Numbered from the stretch's first letter, positions 1 through 8,521 are shown. The stretch is 64,000 nt of DNA from G965276675 sp965276675 (GCA_965276675.1 OZ255624.1:124001-188000), one strand, 5' to 3'. The notes: a model not told the origin generated them from the sequence alone. Made by a program: numbers and translations.

Positions 1-1324
1 ATCCGGTGTCGATCCGTGCCGCCCTGAAGTCACCATCGTTCAAAATGCGCTTAAAAAGCTGCAAATTGGTGCGAATACCGCCGATTACGTACTCATCGAG
101 CGCTCGCGTCATGCGCGCAATTGCGGCCTCCCGCGTGGGGCCATACGCGATCAGCTTGGAGAGCATGGGATCGTATTCCATGGGCACCACCCAGCCCTCG
201 TACACGCCTCCATCCTCGCGGATCCCTGGGCCGCCCGGCTGGATCAACTGTGTGATTTTGCCGGGCGATGGGAAGAACTGATTGTCTGGGTCTTCGGCAT
301 AGATGCGGCATTCGATGGCGTGCCCGCGAAGGAAGACATCCTCCTGCGTGAGCGGAAGAGGCCGCCCCTCCGCAACCAGAATCTGCAGGTGCACAAGATC
401 CAGACCGGTCACCAGCTCGGTCACCGGATGCTCCACCTGGAGGCGGGTATTCATCTCCAAGAAATAAAAGTTTTGCTCCTGGTCCACTAGGAACTCGACA
501 GTGCCGGCGTTGGTGTAGCCCGCGGCCTGAGCCAGCCGGCATGCGGCCTCCCCCATGCGCCTGCGCAGCTGGGGGTTAACAACCGCTGAGGGTGCCTCCT
601 CGATCACTTTCTGGTGGCGCCGCTGTACGGAGCACTCGCGCTCGCCCAGATAGAGCGCGTTCCCGTGCTCATCGGCCAGAACCTGTATCTCGATGTGCCG
701 AGGACGTTCAATGAGCTTTTCCAGATACACTTCGTCGGAGCCAAAGGCCCGCGCCGCTTCGCTCTGGGCACTCTCGTAAGCGGAGGGCAACTCTTCGGGC
801 AGGAAGATCGCCCGCATACCTTTGCCGCCCCCGCCCGCCGCAGCCTTCAGCATCACGGGATAACCGATCTCGTCCGCAACCTGGAGCGCCTCCCCAACGG
901 AGGTGAGCCCGCGCACCGACCCGGGCGTGCGCGGCATTCCAGCACGATCCGCGGCTTGCCGGGCCTGTGTCTTCGATCCCAGCGCGCGCATGGCCTCCGG
1001 GGGCGGTCCGATGAACTTGATGCCGGCGCGTCCACACATTTCAGCGAAATCTGCGTTTTCGGAGAGAAACCCGTAGCCAGGGTGGATGGCGTCCGCACCA
1101 GACTGCCGGGCAGCCTCTAAAACCAGGTCGCCTCGTAGATACGATTCAGCGGAAGGAGGCAGTCCCAGCCGGTATGCCTGGTCGGCATGGAGGACGTGAA
1201 GCGAGGCGCGATCCGCGTCAGAGTAAACCGCAACTGTGGCAATCCCGAGTTCACGGCACGCTCTGATGATGCGTAATGCAATCTCGCCACGGTTGGCGAT
1301 CAGAATTTTACGAAGGGTGGGCAC
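1..1324 (-). CDS. accC: Biotin carboxylase subunit of acetyl-CoA carboxylase (C-terminus cut by window edge)
   Basis: ATP-dependent carboxylation of the biotin carried by AccB, the first half-reaction of acetyl-CoA carboxylase in fatty-acid synthesis (cytoplasm). Reading left from a GTG at 1324, the frame is open to base 1 (441 codons; the family is about 450, so only some ten residues are missing). The N-terminal KILIANRGEIA motif, HPGYGFLSEN near residues 81-90, the ATP-grasp glycine loop AAGGGGKGM near 162-170 and the catalytic MNTRLQVEHPVTE segment are all intact. No ATG lies in frame upstream, and GTG is the start that gives the normal N-terminus. It is the last gene of the leftward tgt-sec-tonB series; accB, its usual neighbour, is not upstream, and accD is about 15 kb away. 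Identification is very secure; pyruvate or propionyl-CoA carboxylase subunits are possible relatives but the length and context favour AccC. Confidence 0.95.
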   Translation of the reverse strand, partial: MPTLRKILIANRGEIALRIIRACRELGIATVAVYSDADRASLHVLHADQAYRLGLPPSAESYLRGDLVLEAARQSGADAIHPGYGFLSENADFAEMCGRAGIKFIGPPPEAMRALGSKTQARQAADRAGMPRTPGSVRGLTSVGEALQVADEIGYPVMLKAAAGGGGKGMRAIFLPEELPSAYESAQSEAARAFGSDEVYLEKLIERPRHIEIQVLADEHGNALYLGERECSVQRRHQKVIEEAPSAVVNPQLRRRMGEAACRLAQAAGYTNAGTVEFLVDQEQNFYFLEMNTRLQVEHPVTELVTGLDLVHLQILVAEGRPLPLTQEDVFLRGHAIECRIYAEDPDNQFFPSPGKITQLIQPGGPGIREDGGVYEGWVVPMEYDPMLSKLIAYGPTREAAIARMTRALDEYVIGGIRTNLQLFKRILNDGDFRAARIDTG

Positions 1325-1417
1325 GTGGCGGGTGGATGTTAGATATTCACTGGATTCAAAACGAAGCCCCCGGCAAAAGCGAGGGCTCACCATTCAAGCG
1401 ATGCGGTGCTGCTGGAT

Positions 1418-2245
1418 CTACTCTGAGCTCGTCTTTACGCCAGCGGGAGCAGCCTGATTGGCCTTGACCTCGTTCGCCTTGCGTGCGGCCATCGCTTTGT
1501 CTGTCCAGTCCTGGACTTGCGCCAGATCCGACTTGCGCGCGGCATCGTTCCCGCACTCGATCTCCGCCTTACGCCTGTAAGTCAAGTTCATGTAGGCCAT
1601 CGCGTCTTCATAATTGGGACGCAGGGAGATCGCCTTATTCAGCACGTCCATGCCGTTCTGCACCAGCGGGCCGTTTTGATCTGCCAGCTTCTGGCATTGC
1701 GCCTTCGGGATTCCCGGATTGCCATCGCCCTTGTCGGTCGTGCCCAGCGCATTCAGCACCTGGACGGAGTTCTTGTGGGCCTGCAAGAAGTCGACAACAC
1801 CAATGGTGTAGTACGCCTCTGGGTCCTTGGGGTCGACGTCGATCACCCTTTGCTGAGCCTGCTTGGCTTCGTCAAGCTTGTTCATGTTGAAGTAGATCGA
1901 AGCGATACCCTTCAGCGCGGTAGGGTTATTCGGATCCTTCTTCAATACGTCCTGGTAGGCGTTGAGCGCCATTTGCGCCGCCTTGTTGTTCGCAGGGGTA
2001 TCCGAGTTGGGCACCACCTGCTGCGCATATGCAGTCGCAAGATACAGGTACGTATTCTTATACTCGGGGTCGAGATTCACCGCGTGCTGGAAGTGGTCGA
2101 TCGCTTCTTCGTATTTGGCGCTCCTGTATGCCTGTACACCCTTGTTTAGCTGATCGCGTGCTTGCAGCTTGGCGCATCCGGTAAGCGATAGGAGCATCGA
2201 CAGGCTGGCAACTGCCGGCATCCATAGTCTTGCAATTCGGTTCAT
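1418..2245 (-). CDS. TPR-repeat outer-membrane lipoprotein of the TonB/ExbBD cluster
   Basis: A 275-aa lipoprotein. The N-terminus has a basic start, a hydrophobic stretch and the lipobox LTGC with the lipidated cysteine at residue 24. The rest consists of tetratricopeptide-like helices (for example YRSAKYEEAIDHFQHAVNLD and a second unit ending in NPTALKGIASIYFNMNKLDEA), then a less regular C-terminus. The start at 2245 is preferred over one 14 codons upstream because AAAGGAGAA lies at proper distance and the signal peptide then begins correctly. It follows tonB-exbB-exbD-exbD in the same direction. Inference: a periplasmic scaffold for the TonB motor or for envelope assembly. TPR proteins are often found with ExbD in Acidobacteria, but no substrate can be read from the sequence. 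Confidence 0.85.
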   Translation of the reverse strand: MNRIARLWMPAVASLSMLLSLTGCAKLQARDQLNKGVQAYRSAKYEEAIDHFQHAVNLDPEYKNTYLYLATAYAQQVVPNSDTPANNKAAQMALNAYQDVLKKDPNNPTALKGIASIYFNMNKLDEAKQAQQRVIDVDPKDPEAYYTIGVVDFLQAHKNSVQVLNALGTTDKGDGNPGIPKAQCQKLADQNGPLVQNGMDVLNKAISLRPNYEDAMAYMNLTYRRKAEIECGNDAARKSDLAQVQDWTDKAMAARKANEVKANQAAPAGVKTSSE

Positions 2246-2421
2246 TCTGCTTTGGTTCTCCTTTAGGTGCCAGACGGCGCCGTACATGGTATCCGCTTAC
2301 TTGGATGAGGCGAATAGCTCTGCGCAGTGATTGTAATTCTTTTATGCAAACTAACAACGGCGGCGCAAACAAAATCCGCGGCCTCAGAAGAAAAGCCGCG
2401 GATCAGAGCAGCGCTTGACGT

Positions 2422-2862
2422 CTACTGGCCAGCCTCCACCTTGGGCGTAATCAGGCCGATATGGTCGACTCCAGCCCCACGACCAATGTCGATGACATCG
2501 GCAACCGGAGCAAAATCCAGATCGGGATCGCCCTTGACGAACATCACCTTCTCAGCACGAGCAGCAAAGATGCTCTCAAGCTTATTCCGAAGGTCTGCAT
2601 GGGACACGTCGGTCTCGTTGATCTTGTAGCCCGGCTCGCCGCCACTTGGACGATGCGTGACCTGCACGACAATCGTGCGGTCGTTCGGTTTGTCCTGCTG
2701 CGGCGTTTTGGGCGGCTGGGGCACCAGCGCGTCTAGCCCCTTGGGCGAGATGGGCGTGATTGCCATGAAGATGATCAACAACACGAGCAGAATATCGATC
2801 ATTGGCGTGACATTAATGTCAGAGGAGAGACCACTTTTACCACCGCCGGTTGACATTGACAT
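2422..2862 (-). CDS. exbD: ExbD/TolR-family proton-channel subunit (second copy)
   Basis: Inner-membrane component of the ExbB-ExbD motor that turns proton flow into TonB movement. The 146-aa protein has a short cytoplasmic tail, one membrane helix beginning SDINVTPMIDILLVLL with the essential aspartate at D23, and a periplasmic domain of about 100 residues ending in GLITPKV. The periplasmic part contains a proline-rich linker (PQPPKTPQQDKPND) not seen in the neighbouring copy. It lies 53 bp downstream of the other exbD. The two are about as different as distinct paralogues are, so they probably form a heteromeric ExbD pair. TolR is an alternative name, but tolA, tolB and pal are absent and tonB is present. 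Confidence 0.93.
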   Translation of the reverse strand: MSMSTGGGKSGLSSDINVTPMIDILLVLLIIFMAITPISPKGLDALVPQPPKTPQQDKPNDRTIVVQVTHRPSGGEPGYKINETDVSHADLRNKLESIFAARAEKVMFVKGDPDLDFAPVADVIDIGRGAGVDHIGLITPKVEAGQ

Positions 2863-2915
2863 AAGTTAACCCCTCAATTTCTTTAGGCCTCGCCTCCTGG
2901 CAAGACCTCAGACCG

Positions 2916-3362
2916 CTACTGAATACCACCAGTCATCGCGTTCGTGTTCGCCTGTTCGGTAAGGATGCCGAGCTGATCGACACCCGCGGTGCGGACGCCG
3001 TCGATAGCATCCATTACATTTCCGTAATGGGCGCGCGCATCGGCACGCATGTAGATTTCTTTGTTTGTCTTGTTCTCCAGGAGGGCAGAGACCTTTGACC
3101 CTAGATCCGCCAGTGAGATCTGGTTAGCGCCAAGGAAGATCTTGCCGTCACGCGTCACAGCCACGACGACCGAATCTTCCTTTTCGGCGTCAGGCATCGG
3201 CGTTGCATCGATGCTCTTCGCTAACTGGACGTTCACCTTGTTCTGCACCATGGGGGTGATCACCATGAAGATGATGAGAAGCACCAACATAACATCCACC
3301 ATGGGTGTGACGTTGATGTTGGAGTTGACCTTAGATCCTTCGTCTCTTTTAGCTAATGCCAT
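2916..3362 (-). CDS. exbD: ExbD/TolR-family proton-channel subunit (first copy)
   Basis: 148-aa ExbD homologue with the same layout as the copy downstream: a charged N-terminal tail (MALAKRDEGSK), the membrane helix NVTPMVDVMLVLLIIFMVI with the proton-carrying aspartate at D23, and a periplasmic domain with the LADLGSKVSALL helix and a GVDQLGIL strand. It follows exbB after a 258-bp gap that is largely filled by a dispersed repeat. With ExbB and TonB it should energise outer-membrane receptors such as the large receptor at 12.4-15.7 kb. Identification is secure; which of the two ExbD copies pairs with which receptor class is unknown. Confidence 0.93.
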   Translation of the reverse strand: MALAKRDEGSKVNSNINVTPMVDVMLVLLIIFMVITPMVQNKVNVQLAKSIDATPMPDAEKEDSVVVAVTRDGKIFLGANQISLADLGSKVSALLENKTNKEIYMRADARAHYGNVMDAIDGVRTAGVDQLGILTEQANTNAMTGGIQ

Positions 3363-3516
3363 ATGTTGTACTCCGTAATCGAGCTGCCGGGACAGCCAAA
3401 CTGTTATTCTGCCGCGGTTTCAGTGGTTTCAGTAAGGAGATGGAGTGAAATCTCCACCCATCTCTCTATCGTGACCTCGCTTCAGACCCGAGGAACTGCC
3501 AGCCAGCTCTAACCAT

Positions 3517-3617
3517 TTTCAGGGCTACTGAGGCTCGCGCCAAGATCCCGCTCGGTGTGGCCGTTCTCGAAAACGGCCACATTCACCTCTGTTCGCCAGT
3601 CTACACTTACCCTGAAA
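3517..3617. repeat. Dispersed ~100-bp element, copy A (between exbB and exbD)
   Basis: The element begins TTTCAGGGCTACT and ends TTACCCTGAAA, so its ends are inverted repeats. Its centre is a perfect hairpin, TGTGGCCGTT / AACGGCCACA. A second copy, reverse-oriented, lies at 61784-61883 in the phage head operon and matches along almost its whole length, including GGCTCGCGC and GTCTACACT. A left-end fragment is at 5401-5433. It begins three bases after the exbB stop codon. The layout resembles a MITE or REPIN; no clear target duplication is visible. Confidence 0.75.
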
Positions 3618-3620
3618 TGC

Positions 3621-4367
3621 CTAGCGGCGGTTTCCCTGTTTGATGAAGTAATCGATCAGCTCGCTCGAAGAGTTATCCATCTCCACATCAAAAGCCTCGA
3701 CCTTATTGGTGAAGTAGTTGAAGAGGATAACGGCCGGGATGGCGACGAACAGACCGAGTGCCGTGGTTACCAGCGCCTCTGAGATACCACCAGCGATGGC
3801 GCCAATACCGGCAGTCTTTTGGGTGGCGATCTGTTGGAAGGCGTTCAAGATACCGATAACGGTTCCGAGCAGCCCGATAAATGGCGCCGTGGAACCGATG
3901 GTGGCCAAACCACCCAAGCCACGCTTCAGCTTGGCGTGCACGATGGCCTCCGACCGCTCCAGAGCGCGGCGGCTCGAATCAACCTGATCTTCCGTGATGG
4001 CGCCGCCGCTGCCGTAGCTGCGGAACTCCTGCAAGCCAGCCGTGACAACCTCCGCCAGGTGCGACTTCTTGTTGCGGTCGGCTACCTTGATCGCCTCGTC
4101 CAGCTTGCCTTCACGCAGGGCGCCGGCAACCTTGGGAGCAAAGTCACGCGACTGCCTGCGGGCTGCGCTGAAGTAGATGGCGCGGTCGATGATCACAGCC
4201 AGCGACCAGATCGACATGATGAAGAGAACAATGACGATGGCTCTGGCTGTATTGCCCATGTGAGCCCAGAGCTCCATGGGTGTAAAGCCGACAGTCGGCT
4301 GGTCCTGGAAAAACATTCCCAGAGCCGAGGGATTGGTCGCGAAGTGAGTGAGCTGAGCGAGAATCAC
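3621..4367 (-). CDS. exbB: MotA/TolQ/ExbB proton-channel family protein
   Basis: Inner-membrane pentamer-forming stator of the TonB motor. The 248-aa protein has a membrane helix around residues 38-58 (AIVIVLFIMSIWSLAVIIDR), a cytoplasmic loop rich in charged residues, and two more helices in the C-terminal half. These carry the family pattern GLATIGSTAPFIGLLGTVIGI and ISEALVTTALGLFVAIPAVI. The N-terminal extension (FATNPSALGMFFQDQPTV) is typical of ExbB-type rather than TolQ proteins. It sits 148 bp downstream of tonB and upstream of two exbD genes, which supports a complete TonB-ExbB-ExbD unit. The start is an ATG at 4367 with an AGGAGGAAAG-like site just upstream. Confidence 0.94.
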   Translation of the reverse strand: MILAQLTHFATNPSALGMFFQDQPTVGFTPMELWAHMGNTARAIVIVLFIMSIWSLAVIIDRAIYFSAARRQSRDFAPKVAGALREGKLDEAIKVADRNKKSHLAEVVTAGLQEFRSYGSGGAITEDQVDSSRRALERSEAIVHAKLKRGLGGLATIGSTAPFIGLLGTVIGILNAFQQIATQKTAGIGAIAGGISEALVTTALGLFVAIPAVILFNYFTNKVEAFDVEMDNSSSELIDYFIKQGNRR

Positions 4368-4515
4368 TGAATCTTTCCTCCTGGTTACTTCCCGTACTGG
4401 GGAAACGTCCCGATGCTAGCACTGCGCCTCTCCGTCCGAAATGACCCGAAGAGGGCAGAGGTTAACTTGGCAGACCACCACCAAGGTTGAGTGGATCGGC
4501 GGCAATGATCATACG

Positions 4516-5253
4516 TCAGCCGCCCATGCTGAAGACAACGTTGACTGTGGTCTCTACCTCGACTGGCTCGCCATTGAGAAGGTACGGCTTGTAACGCCAG
4601 CCTTTCACCGCCTCGAGAGCAGACTGCTGCAACATTGGCTGGCCGCTGATGACGCGAATATTCTGGATAGTGCCCGTCTTCGAGATCGTTGCCTGGAGCA
4701 CTACCGTTCCTTGAATCCGAGCCGCTTTCGCAATTGCGGGATAGGTCGGGTTCGAACCAGAGATTTTGTTGCCTGCCGCCACGCCGGAGGAGATGGCCAC
4801 CTTCTTCGGCCTTTCAGGCGCAGCCTTGACGACCGGGGCCGCCCCCGATCCCATGCCACCTATGATCCCGCCGAGAGCGCCACCAGTGTCTCCACCGGCG
4901 ATGCCACCCACCACGCCAGATACGCCCGGAGGTGGCGGCGCGCTGTCCTTCACCATCTTGATCTCTTTCGGAATCTTGCTCGGCGCCTGGAGCTCATTAT
5001 TCATCATCTCCGCTTTCACCTGAACCTTAGGAACCGGCGCTTGCGGCGGCGGTGGTGGGGGCGGCGGTGGTGGTGGGGGCGGGGCCACCAACAGGGTTGC
5101 CATCATCTGCTTTGGGAGGGCCTGCGGGTGCAAGAGCGGCCACAGAATCATAGCGACCAGGATGCTGCCATTAAAAATGAAGGCGAGGATCGAGAACCAC
5201 TTACTTTTTGTCTTGATCCTGCCGCCGGATTCCATCAGGGAGTCTTCAAACAT
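4516..5253 (-). CDS. tonB: TonB-family energy transducer
   Basis: 245-aa periplasm-spanning protein that transmits energy from ExbBD to outer-membrane receptors. It has a short cytoplasmic N-terminus, one membrane anchor near residues 20-42 (WFSILAFIFNGSILVAMILW), then an uninterrupted run of 13 prolines followed by PQAPVPKV. A Gly-rich linker (GGIAGGDTGGALGGIIGG) precedes a C-terminal TonB domain beginning near SNPTYPAIAKAARIQGTVVL and ending GEPVEVETTVNVVF. It is placed between secF and exbB on the same strand. The proline run plus glycine linker should let the C-terminal domain reach across the periplasm. Identification is secure. Confidence 0.95.
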   Translation of the reverse strand: MFEDSLMESGGRIKTKSKWFSILAFIFNGSILVAMILWPLLHPQALPKQMMATLLVAPPPPPPPPPPPPPQAPVPKVQVKAEMMNNELQAPSKIPKEIKMVKDSAPPPPGVSGVVGGIAGGDTGGALGGIIGGMGSGAAPVVKAAPERPKKVAISSGVAAGNKISGSNPTYPAIAKAARIQGTVVLQATISKTGTIQNIRVISGQPMLQQSALEAVKGWRYKPYLLNGEPVEVETTVNVVFSMGG

Positions 5254-5400
5254 AGCCTAACCTCGCCGAACGAGCTCTCATACGACTTCCTTGCTATAGA
5301 CACCGGTACCCGGATCTTTTGTTCCCGGAAATTTAATGTGTGTGAAGTGCTTTCTATCACATCGACCGCCATAGTTGGCAACTTGCCACAGCTGGACCAT

Positions 5401-5433
5401 TTCCAGGGTTACTGTGGCTCGCGCTAAAACCCG
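5401..5433 (+). repeat. Left-end fragment of the dispersed ~100-bp element
   Basis: TTCCAGGGTTACTGTGGCTC followed by GCGCTAAAACCCG matches the first third of the elements at 3517-3617 and 61784-61883. The central hairpin and the right end are missing. It lies in the tonB-secF gap and looks like a decayed or truncated copy. Confidence 0.55.
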
Positions 5434-5459
5434 TCCATGCCGCCCGTTACCAGGCATCC

Positions 5460-6686
5460 TTAAGCACGAGCCCGCTTACCCGTGGGGAGGGCCGCCGACT
5501 TGCCATGACCCGCCCGCCACTCCTGCCAGGCCACCAGCATCGGCGCTGCAACCGCGATCGACGAGTAGGTCCCAATAAGGATGCCGACCACCAGCGCAAA
5601 CGAGAAGCCGCGCAGCACCTCGCCGCCGAAGAGGTAGAGCGAAAGCACAGTCAGAAAGGTCAGGCCGGAGGTCAGCACTGTCCGGCTTAGCGTCTGGTTA
5701 ATGCTGCGATTCACCACGGCCGCGAGTGATTCCCGCCGCGACAGCAGCAGGTTTTCCCGTATGCGGTCAAAGACCACGATGGTGTCGTTCATGGAATAGC
5801 CAACCAGCGTCAGGACCGCCGCGACCACAGTGAGCGTGATCTCCTGATTGGTGAGCGAGAACGCGCCGATGGTGATCAGAGTGTCATGGAAGACCGCGAC
5901 CACGGCCGCGAGACCGTAGATCAGCTCAAAGCGCACCCAGAGATACACCAGCATGCCGGCCAGCGAGTAGAGCGTCGCCAGCAAGGCTTGCTTGCGCAGT
6001 TGCGCGCCCACCTGGGGACCCACGATCTCGACGTTGAAGACGGTGAAGCCAGAGAGAAACGTGTTGCTCTTCAGATAGCCGATCACGGCGGGATCAGCCA
6101 CCCCGTTCAAGTCGTCATAGCCCGTGACGAGGCCGCCGTGCTGCTTGTCCCGGTAGTTAAGGATGGCGGCTGCCTGCGCTTCATAGCGGACCTGCGGGGC
6201 GGTGCCCGCGCCCCCTCCAGCGCCGGCAGCGCTCAGGTGCTCAGGGTCGCCCTGGACCAGAAAATCGGTAAGCGCGCTCCGTCCGACGTTGTCCAGGTCA
6301 AGCTTGCCGTGCGCAGTCTTTCCGGTAGCGGAGTAGTTCGTTTCGAGCGCCTGCACGATGGTGGCGCGCCCGTTCTCGAGGTTGCTCTCGCGCGTTTCCT
6401 TCTGCGCCAGGGCAATGATGACCTGATGGTTCGAAGGGGGGCCATAGGCCTGAATCCGGGCATCGTGGATGCCGGCCCGGTCGACAGCCGAACGGATGCG
6501 GTCCGTACTCGGCTGCCTATCGAACTTGACGTAGACCAGCGTGCCGCCCTTGAAGTCGACCCCCAGGGGAATGCCGTGCCAGAAGAGCATGGAGAGCACG
6601 CCGGCGACGCTGAAGAGGAGAGAAAAGCTGAGGAAGTACCACTTCTTCCCCAACCAGTCGATGTCTACATTGCGAAACAGTTCCAC
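5460..6686 (-). CDS. secF: Protein translocase subunit SecF, long form
   Basis: Membrane subunit of SecDF, which uses proton flow to pull exported proteins through SecYEG. The 408-aa product starts with GTG at 6686, preceded by CGGAG at about nine bases. It shows the first membrane helix, the GVDFKGGTLVYV motif, the conserved FNVEIVGPQVG segment before the second helix, and the membrane core with GYSMNDTIVVFDRIRENL. SecF is usually about 300-330 aa. The excess is in the first periplasmic domain, roughly residues 95-200, and includes a Gly/Ala-rich stretch (AAGAGGGAGTAP). It is separated from secD by a 41-aa membrane ORF. Identification is secure; the role of the insertion is not known. Confidence 0.96.
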   Translation of the reverse strand: MELFRNVDIDWLGKKWYFLSFSLLFSVAGVLSMLFWHGIPLGVDFKGGTLVYVKFDRQPSTDRIRSAVDRAGIHDARIQAYGPPSNHQVIIALAQKETRESNLENGRATIVQALETNYSATGKTAHGKLDLDNVGRSALTDFLVQGDPEHLSAAGAGGGAGTAPQVRYEAQAAAILNYRDKQHGGLVTGYDDLNGVADPAVIGYLKSNTFLSGFTVFNVEIVGPQVGAQLRKQALLATLYSLAGMLVYLWVRFELIYGLAAVVAVFHDTLITIGAFSLTNQEITLTVVAAVLTLVGYSMNDTIVVFDRIRENLLLSRRESLAAVVNRSINQTLSRTVLTSGLTFLTVLSLYLFGGEVLRGFSFALVVGILIGTYSSIAVAAPMLVAWQEWRAGHGKSAALPTGKRARA

Positions 6687-6748
6687 TTAGAGAACTCCGT
6701 ACAAGGCGCTGCGATCGGCTGAAAGTGCCTTGAAATAGTGTGCCGGCC

Positions 6749-6874
6749 TTACTTGCCGGCCGTCTTGATGATGATCTCTTCGATCAGAAAGGCTACGGCG
6801 ACCAGGGCTGCGCCGCCGAGAAATCCGAGACCGATGCTGCTGAAAGCAGAACTTGCCGAAATAGGTTTGCCCAT
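6749..6874 (-). CDS. 41-aa single-pass membrane protein between secD and secF
   Basis: A small frame too short for ordinary gene calling. Its ATG overlaps the secD stop codon as TAATG, which suggests translational coupling, and it ends with TAA 62 bp before the secF start. The product begins MGKPISASSAFSSIGLGF and continues into a hydrophobic segment LGGAALVAVAFLIEEIIIK, then ends KTAGK. This fits one membrane helix of about 20 residues with a charged C-terminal flank. I do not recognise a family. Position suggests a small accessory subunit of SecDF, functionally comparable to YajC, but that is inference. The glycine-rich helix (GLGFLGG) could favour helix packing. Confidence 0.7.
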   Translation of the reverse strand: MGKPISASSAFSSIGLGFLGGAALVAVAFLIEEIIIKTAGK

Positions 6875-8478
6875 TAAATAGAAAGCGCCTCGCCGCGCTG
6901 CTTGCGGTTAAGGTTGGCGTCGAAGATCACGCGCGAAACAAAGACCGCGGTAAACAGGTTCGCGAGCAATCCAATGATCAGCGTGACGGCGAAGCCGCGG
7001 ACTGGTCCCGTTCCGAAGAGCAGGAGGATGGCCGCAGAGACCATCGTCGTAACGTGAGTATCAATGATGGTGACCCAGGCGTGCGCGAAGCCCTGATCCA
7101 CGGCTGCTCCGGGCGACTTGCCGGCCCGCAGCTCTTCACGGATGCGCTCGAAGATGAGCACATTAGAATCGACACCCATGCCGATGGTTAGAATAACGCC
7201 GGCGATGCCCGGCAGCGTGAGGGTGGCCCCGCTGAAGCCCATGAACCCGAGCAGAATGAGCAGGTTAAGGAAGAGTGCAAGGTCCGCGTTGATCCCGGCG
7301 CCACGATAGTAGATCAGCATAAAGGCCATCACGGCCAGCATGCCGACCACTGAGGCAAGCACGCCGTGGCGGATCGACTCTGCTCCCAGCGACGGCCCAA
7401 CCGTGCGCTCTTCCAGGTACTTGATCGAGGCCGGCAGGGCTCCGGTGCGCAGCATCATGGAGAGGTCCTGCGCCTTCTGCTTGCCCAGCCCGGTGATGCG
7501 ACCCTGATCGCGGATCGCCTGCTGGATGTTGGCCACTTCCTGGACCTTGTTGTCGAGAACGACGCCAAGGCGCTGGCCTATGTTCTTGCTCGTGAACTGA
7601 TAGAAGCGATCTCCTGCGTTGCGGGTCAGGATAAAGGTGGCATCCGGGCGCTGATTTTCATCCACACCCGGCTCTGCGTCGCGGAAGTCATTGCCAGCTA
7701 CAGCGGGAAGGCGCTGCATCAGAAAGTATTGCCCCTGCTCGCCCGGCTCCGAGCCGCCATAGGGCAGCAGAATCTGGTCGGGCGGGATGGTTCCGTTGTT
7801 CGCCTGCAAAGCCGCCTGCTGGTCCGGGAAGGGGCCGCCGGTGACCTGGTGGATCTCCAGCCGGGCCGTAGATTGGATGATCTCGCGGACGTGGCCTTCG
7901 TCGTCGATGCCGGGCAGTTCAACGAGGATCTGGTTCTTGCCCAGCCCGTACTCCTGAATTGTCGGCTCGCTGACACCAAGCGAATCGATGCGGGTACGAA
8001 TTGTTTCGATTGCCTGCGTCATGGCATGCGACTCGATCGACTCGACCTCGGTCTGCTTCATGGTGAGTGTCCAGGAATTGTCGGCTCCGGGCGCGATGGT
8101 GTACTGCTGGCCATACTTGCTGTCGAGCAGGCTACGGACATCGCCGGCCTTATCGGCTGGCGTGCCCTGGATCTGGATAGTCTGCGCCTGGTTCGGGTTC
8201 GGCTTCAGCACGGACGATGCCGAGAGCCCAGCGGCCTGGAGGTCCGATTGCAGGCGCGCCACATCGTTGTCCGTCACGGAGCCAACCGCCTCTTCCACCA
8301 TCACCTGCAGCACCAGGTGGGTGCCGCCGCTCAGATCGAGTCCGAGATGAATGCGGCTGGCGAGCGCGTCTTTCCAGGCCGTGCCGCTTACCCCGCGGGG
8401 GATGCCAAAGATGCCATAGACGAAGACGAGAAGGAGTGCCAGGATGAGAACGGTTTTGCCGGTGAGGTTCTTACGCAT
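6874..8478 (-). CDS. secD: Protein translocase subunit SecD
   Basis: Partner of SecF in the proton-driven SecDF export motor. The 534-aa protein has an N-terminal membrane helix, the GLDLSGGTHLVLQV motif at the start of the first periplasmic domain, the AIETIRTRIDSLGVSEPTIQ signature, a long periplasmic part, and the C-terminal membrane region with GIAGVILTIGMGVDSNVLIFERIREE, which carries the conserved aspartate of the proton path. Length is within the normal range. It lies 43 bp downstream of yajC, and its stop overlaps the start of the 41-aa ORF. Identification is secure. Confidence 0.97.
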   Translation of the reverse strand: MRKNLTGKTVLILALLLVFVYGIFGIPRGVSGTAWKDALASRIHLGLDLSGGTHLVLQVMVEEAVGSVTDNDVARLQSDLQAAGLSASSVLKPNPNQAQTIQIQGTPADKAGDVRSLLDSKYGQQYTIAPGADNSWTLTMKQTEVESIESHAMTQAIETIRTRIDSLGVSEPTIQEYGLGKNQILVELPGIDDEGHVREIIQSTARLEIHQVTGGPFPDQQAALQANNGTIPPDQILLPYGGSEPGEQGQYFLMQRLPAVAGNDFRDAEPGVDENQRPDATFILTRNAGDRFYQFTSKNIGQRLGVVLDNKVQEVANIQQAIRDQGRITGLGKQKAQDLSMMLRTGALPASIKYLEERTVGPSLGAESIRHGVLASVVGMLAVMAFMLIYYRGAGINADLALFLNLLILLGFMGFSGATLTLPGIAGVILTIGMGVDSNVLIFERIREELRAGKSPGAAVDQGFAHAWVTIIDTHVTTMVSAAILLLFGTGPVRGFAVTLIIGLLANLFTAVFVSRVIFDANLNRKQRGEALSI

Positions 8479-8521
8479 GGTGTGTAGGGGGTCAGCTCTA
8501 ATGAACGGGGAGTAGCGCGGA

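Noticed and set aside
93..542. Leftward 149-aa frame at the left edge
   Set aside because: It is a second reading frame of accC, whose family motifs run through the whole segment in another register.
4748..4758. GGTTCGAACC resembling a tRNA T-arm
   Set aside because: It is inside tonB (SGSNPTYPA) and there is no cloverleaf around it. No tRNA was found in the window.
7366..8487. Rightward 373-aa frame over secD
   Set aside because: Antisense shadow of a well-supported secD; no family motif or ribosome-binding site.
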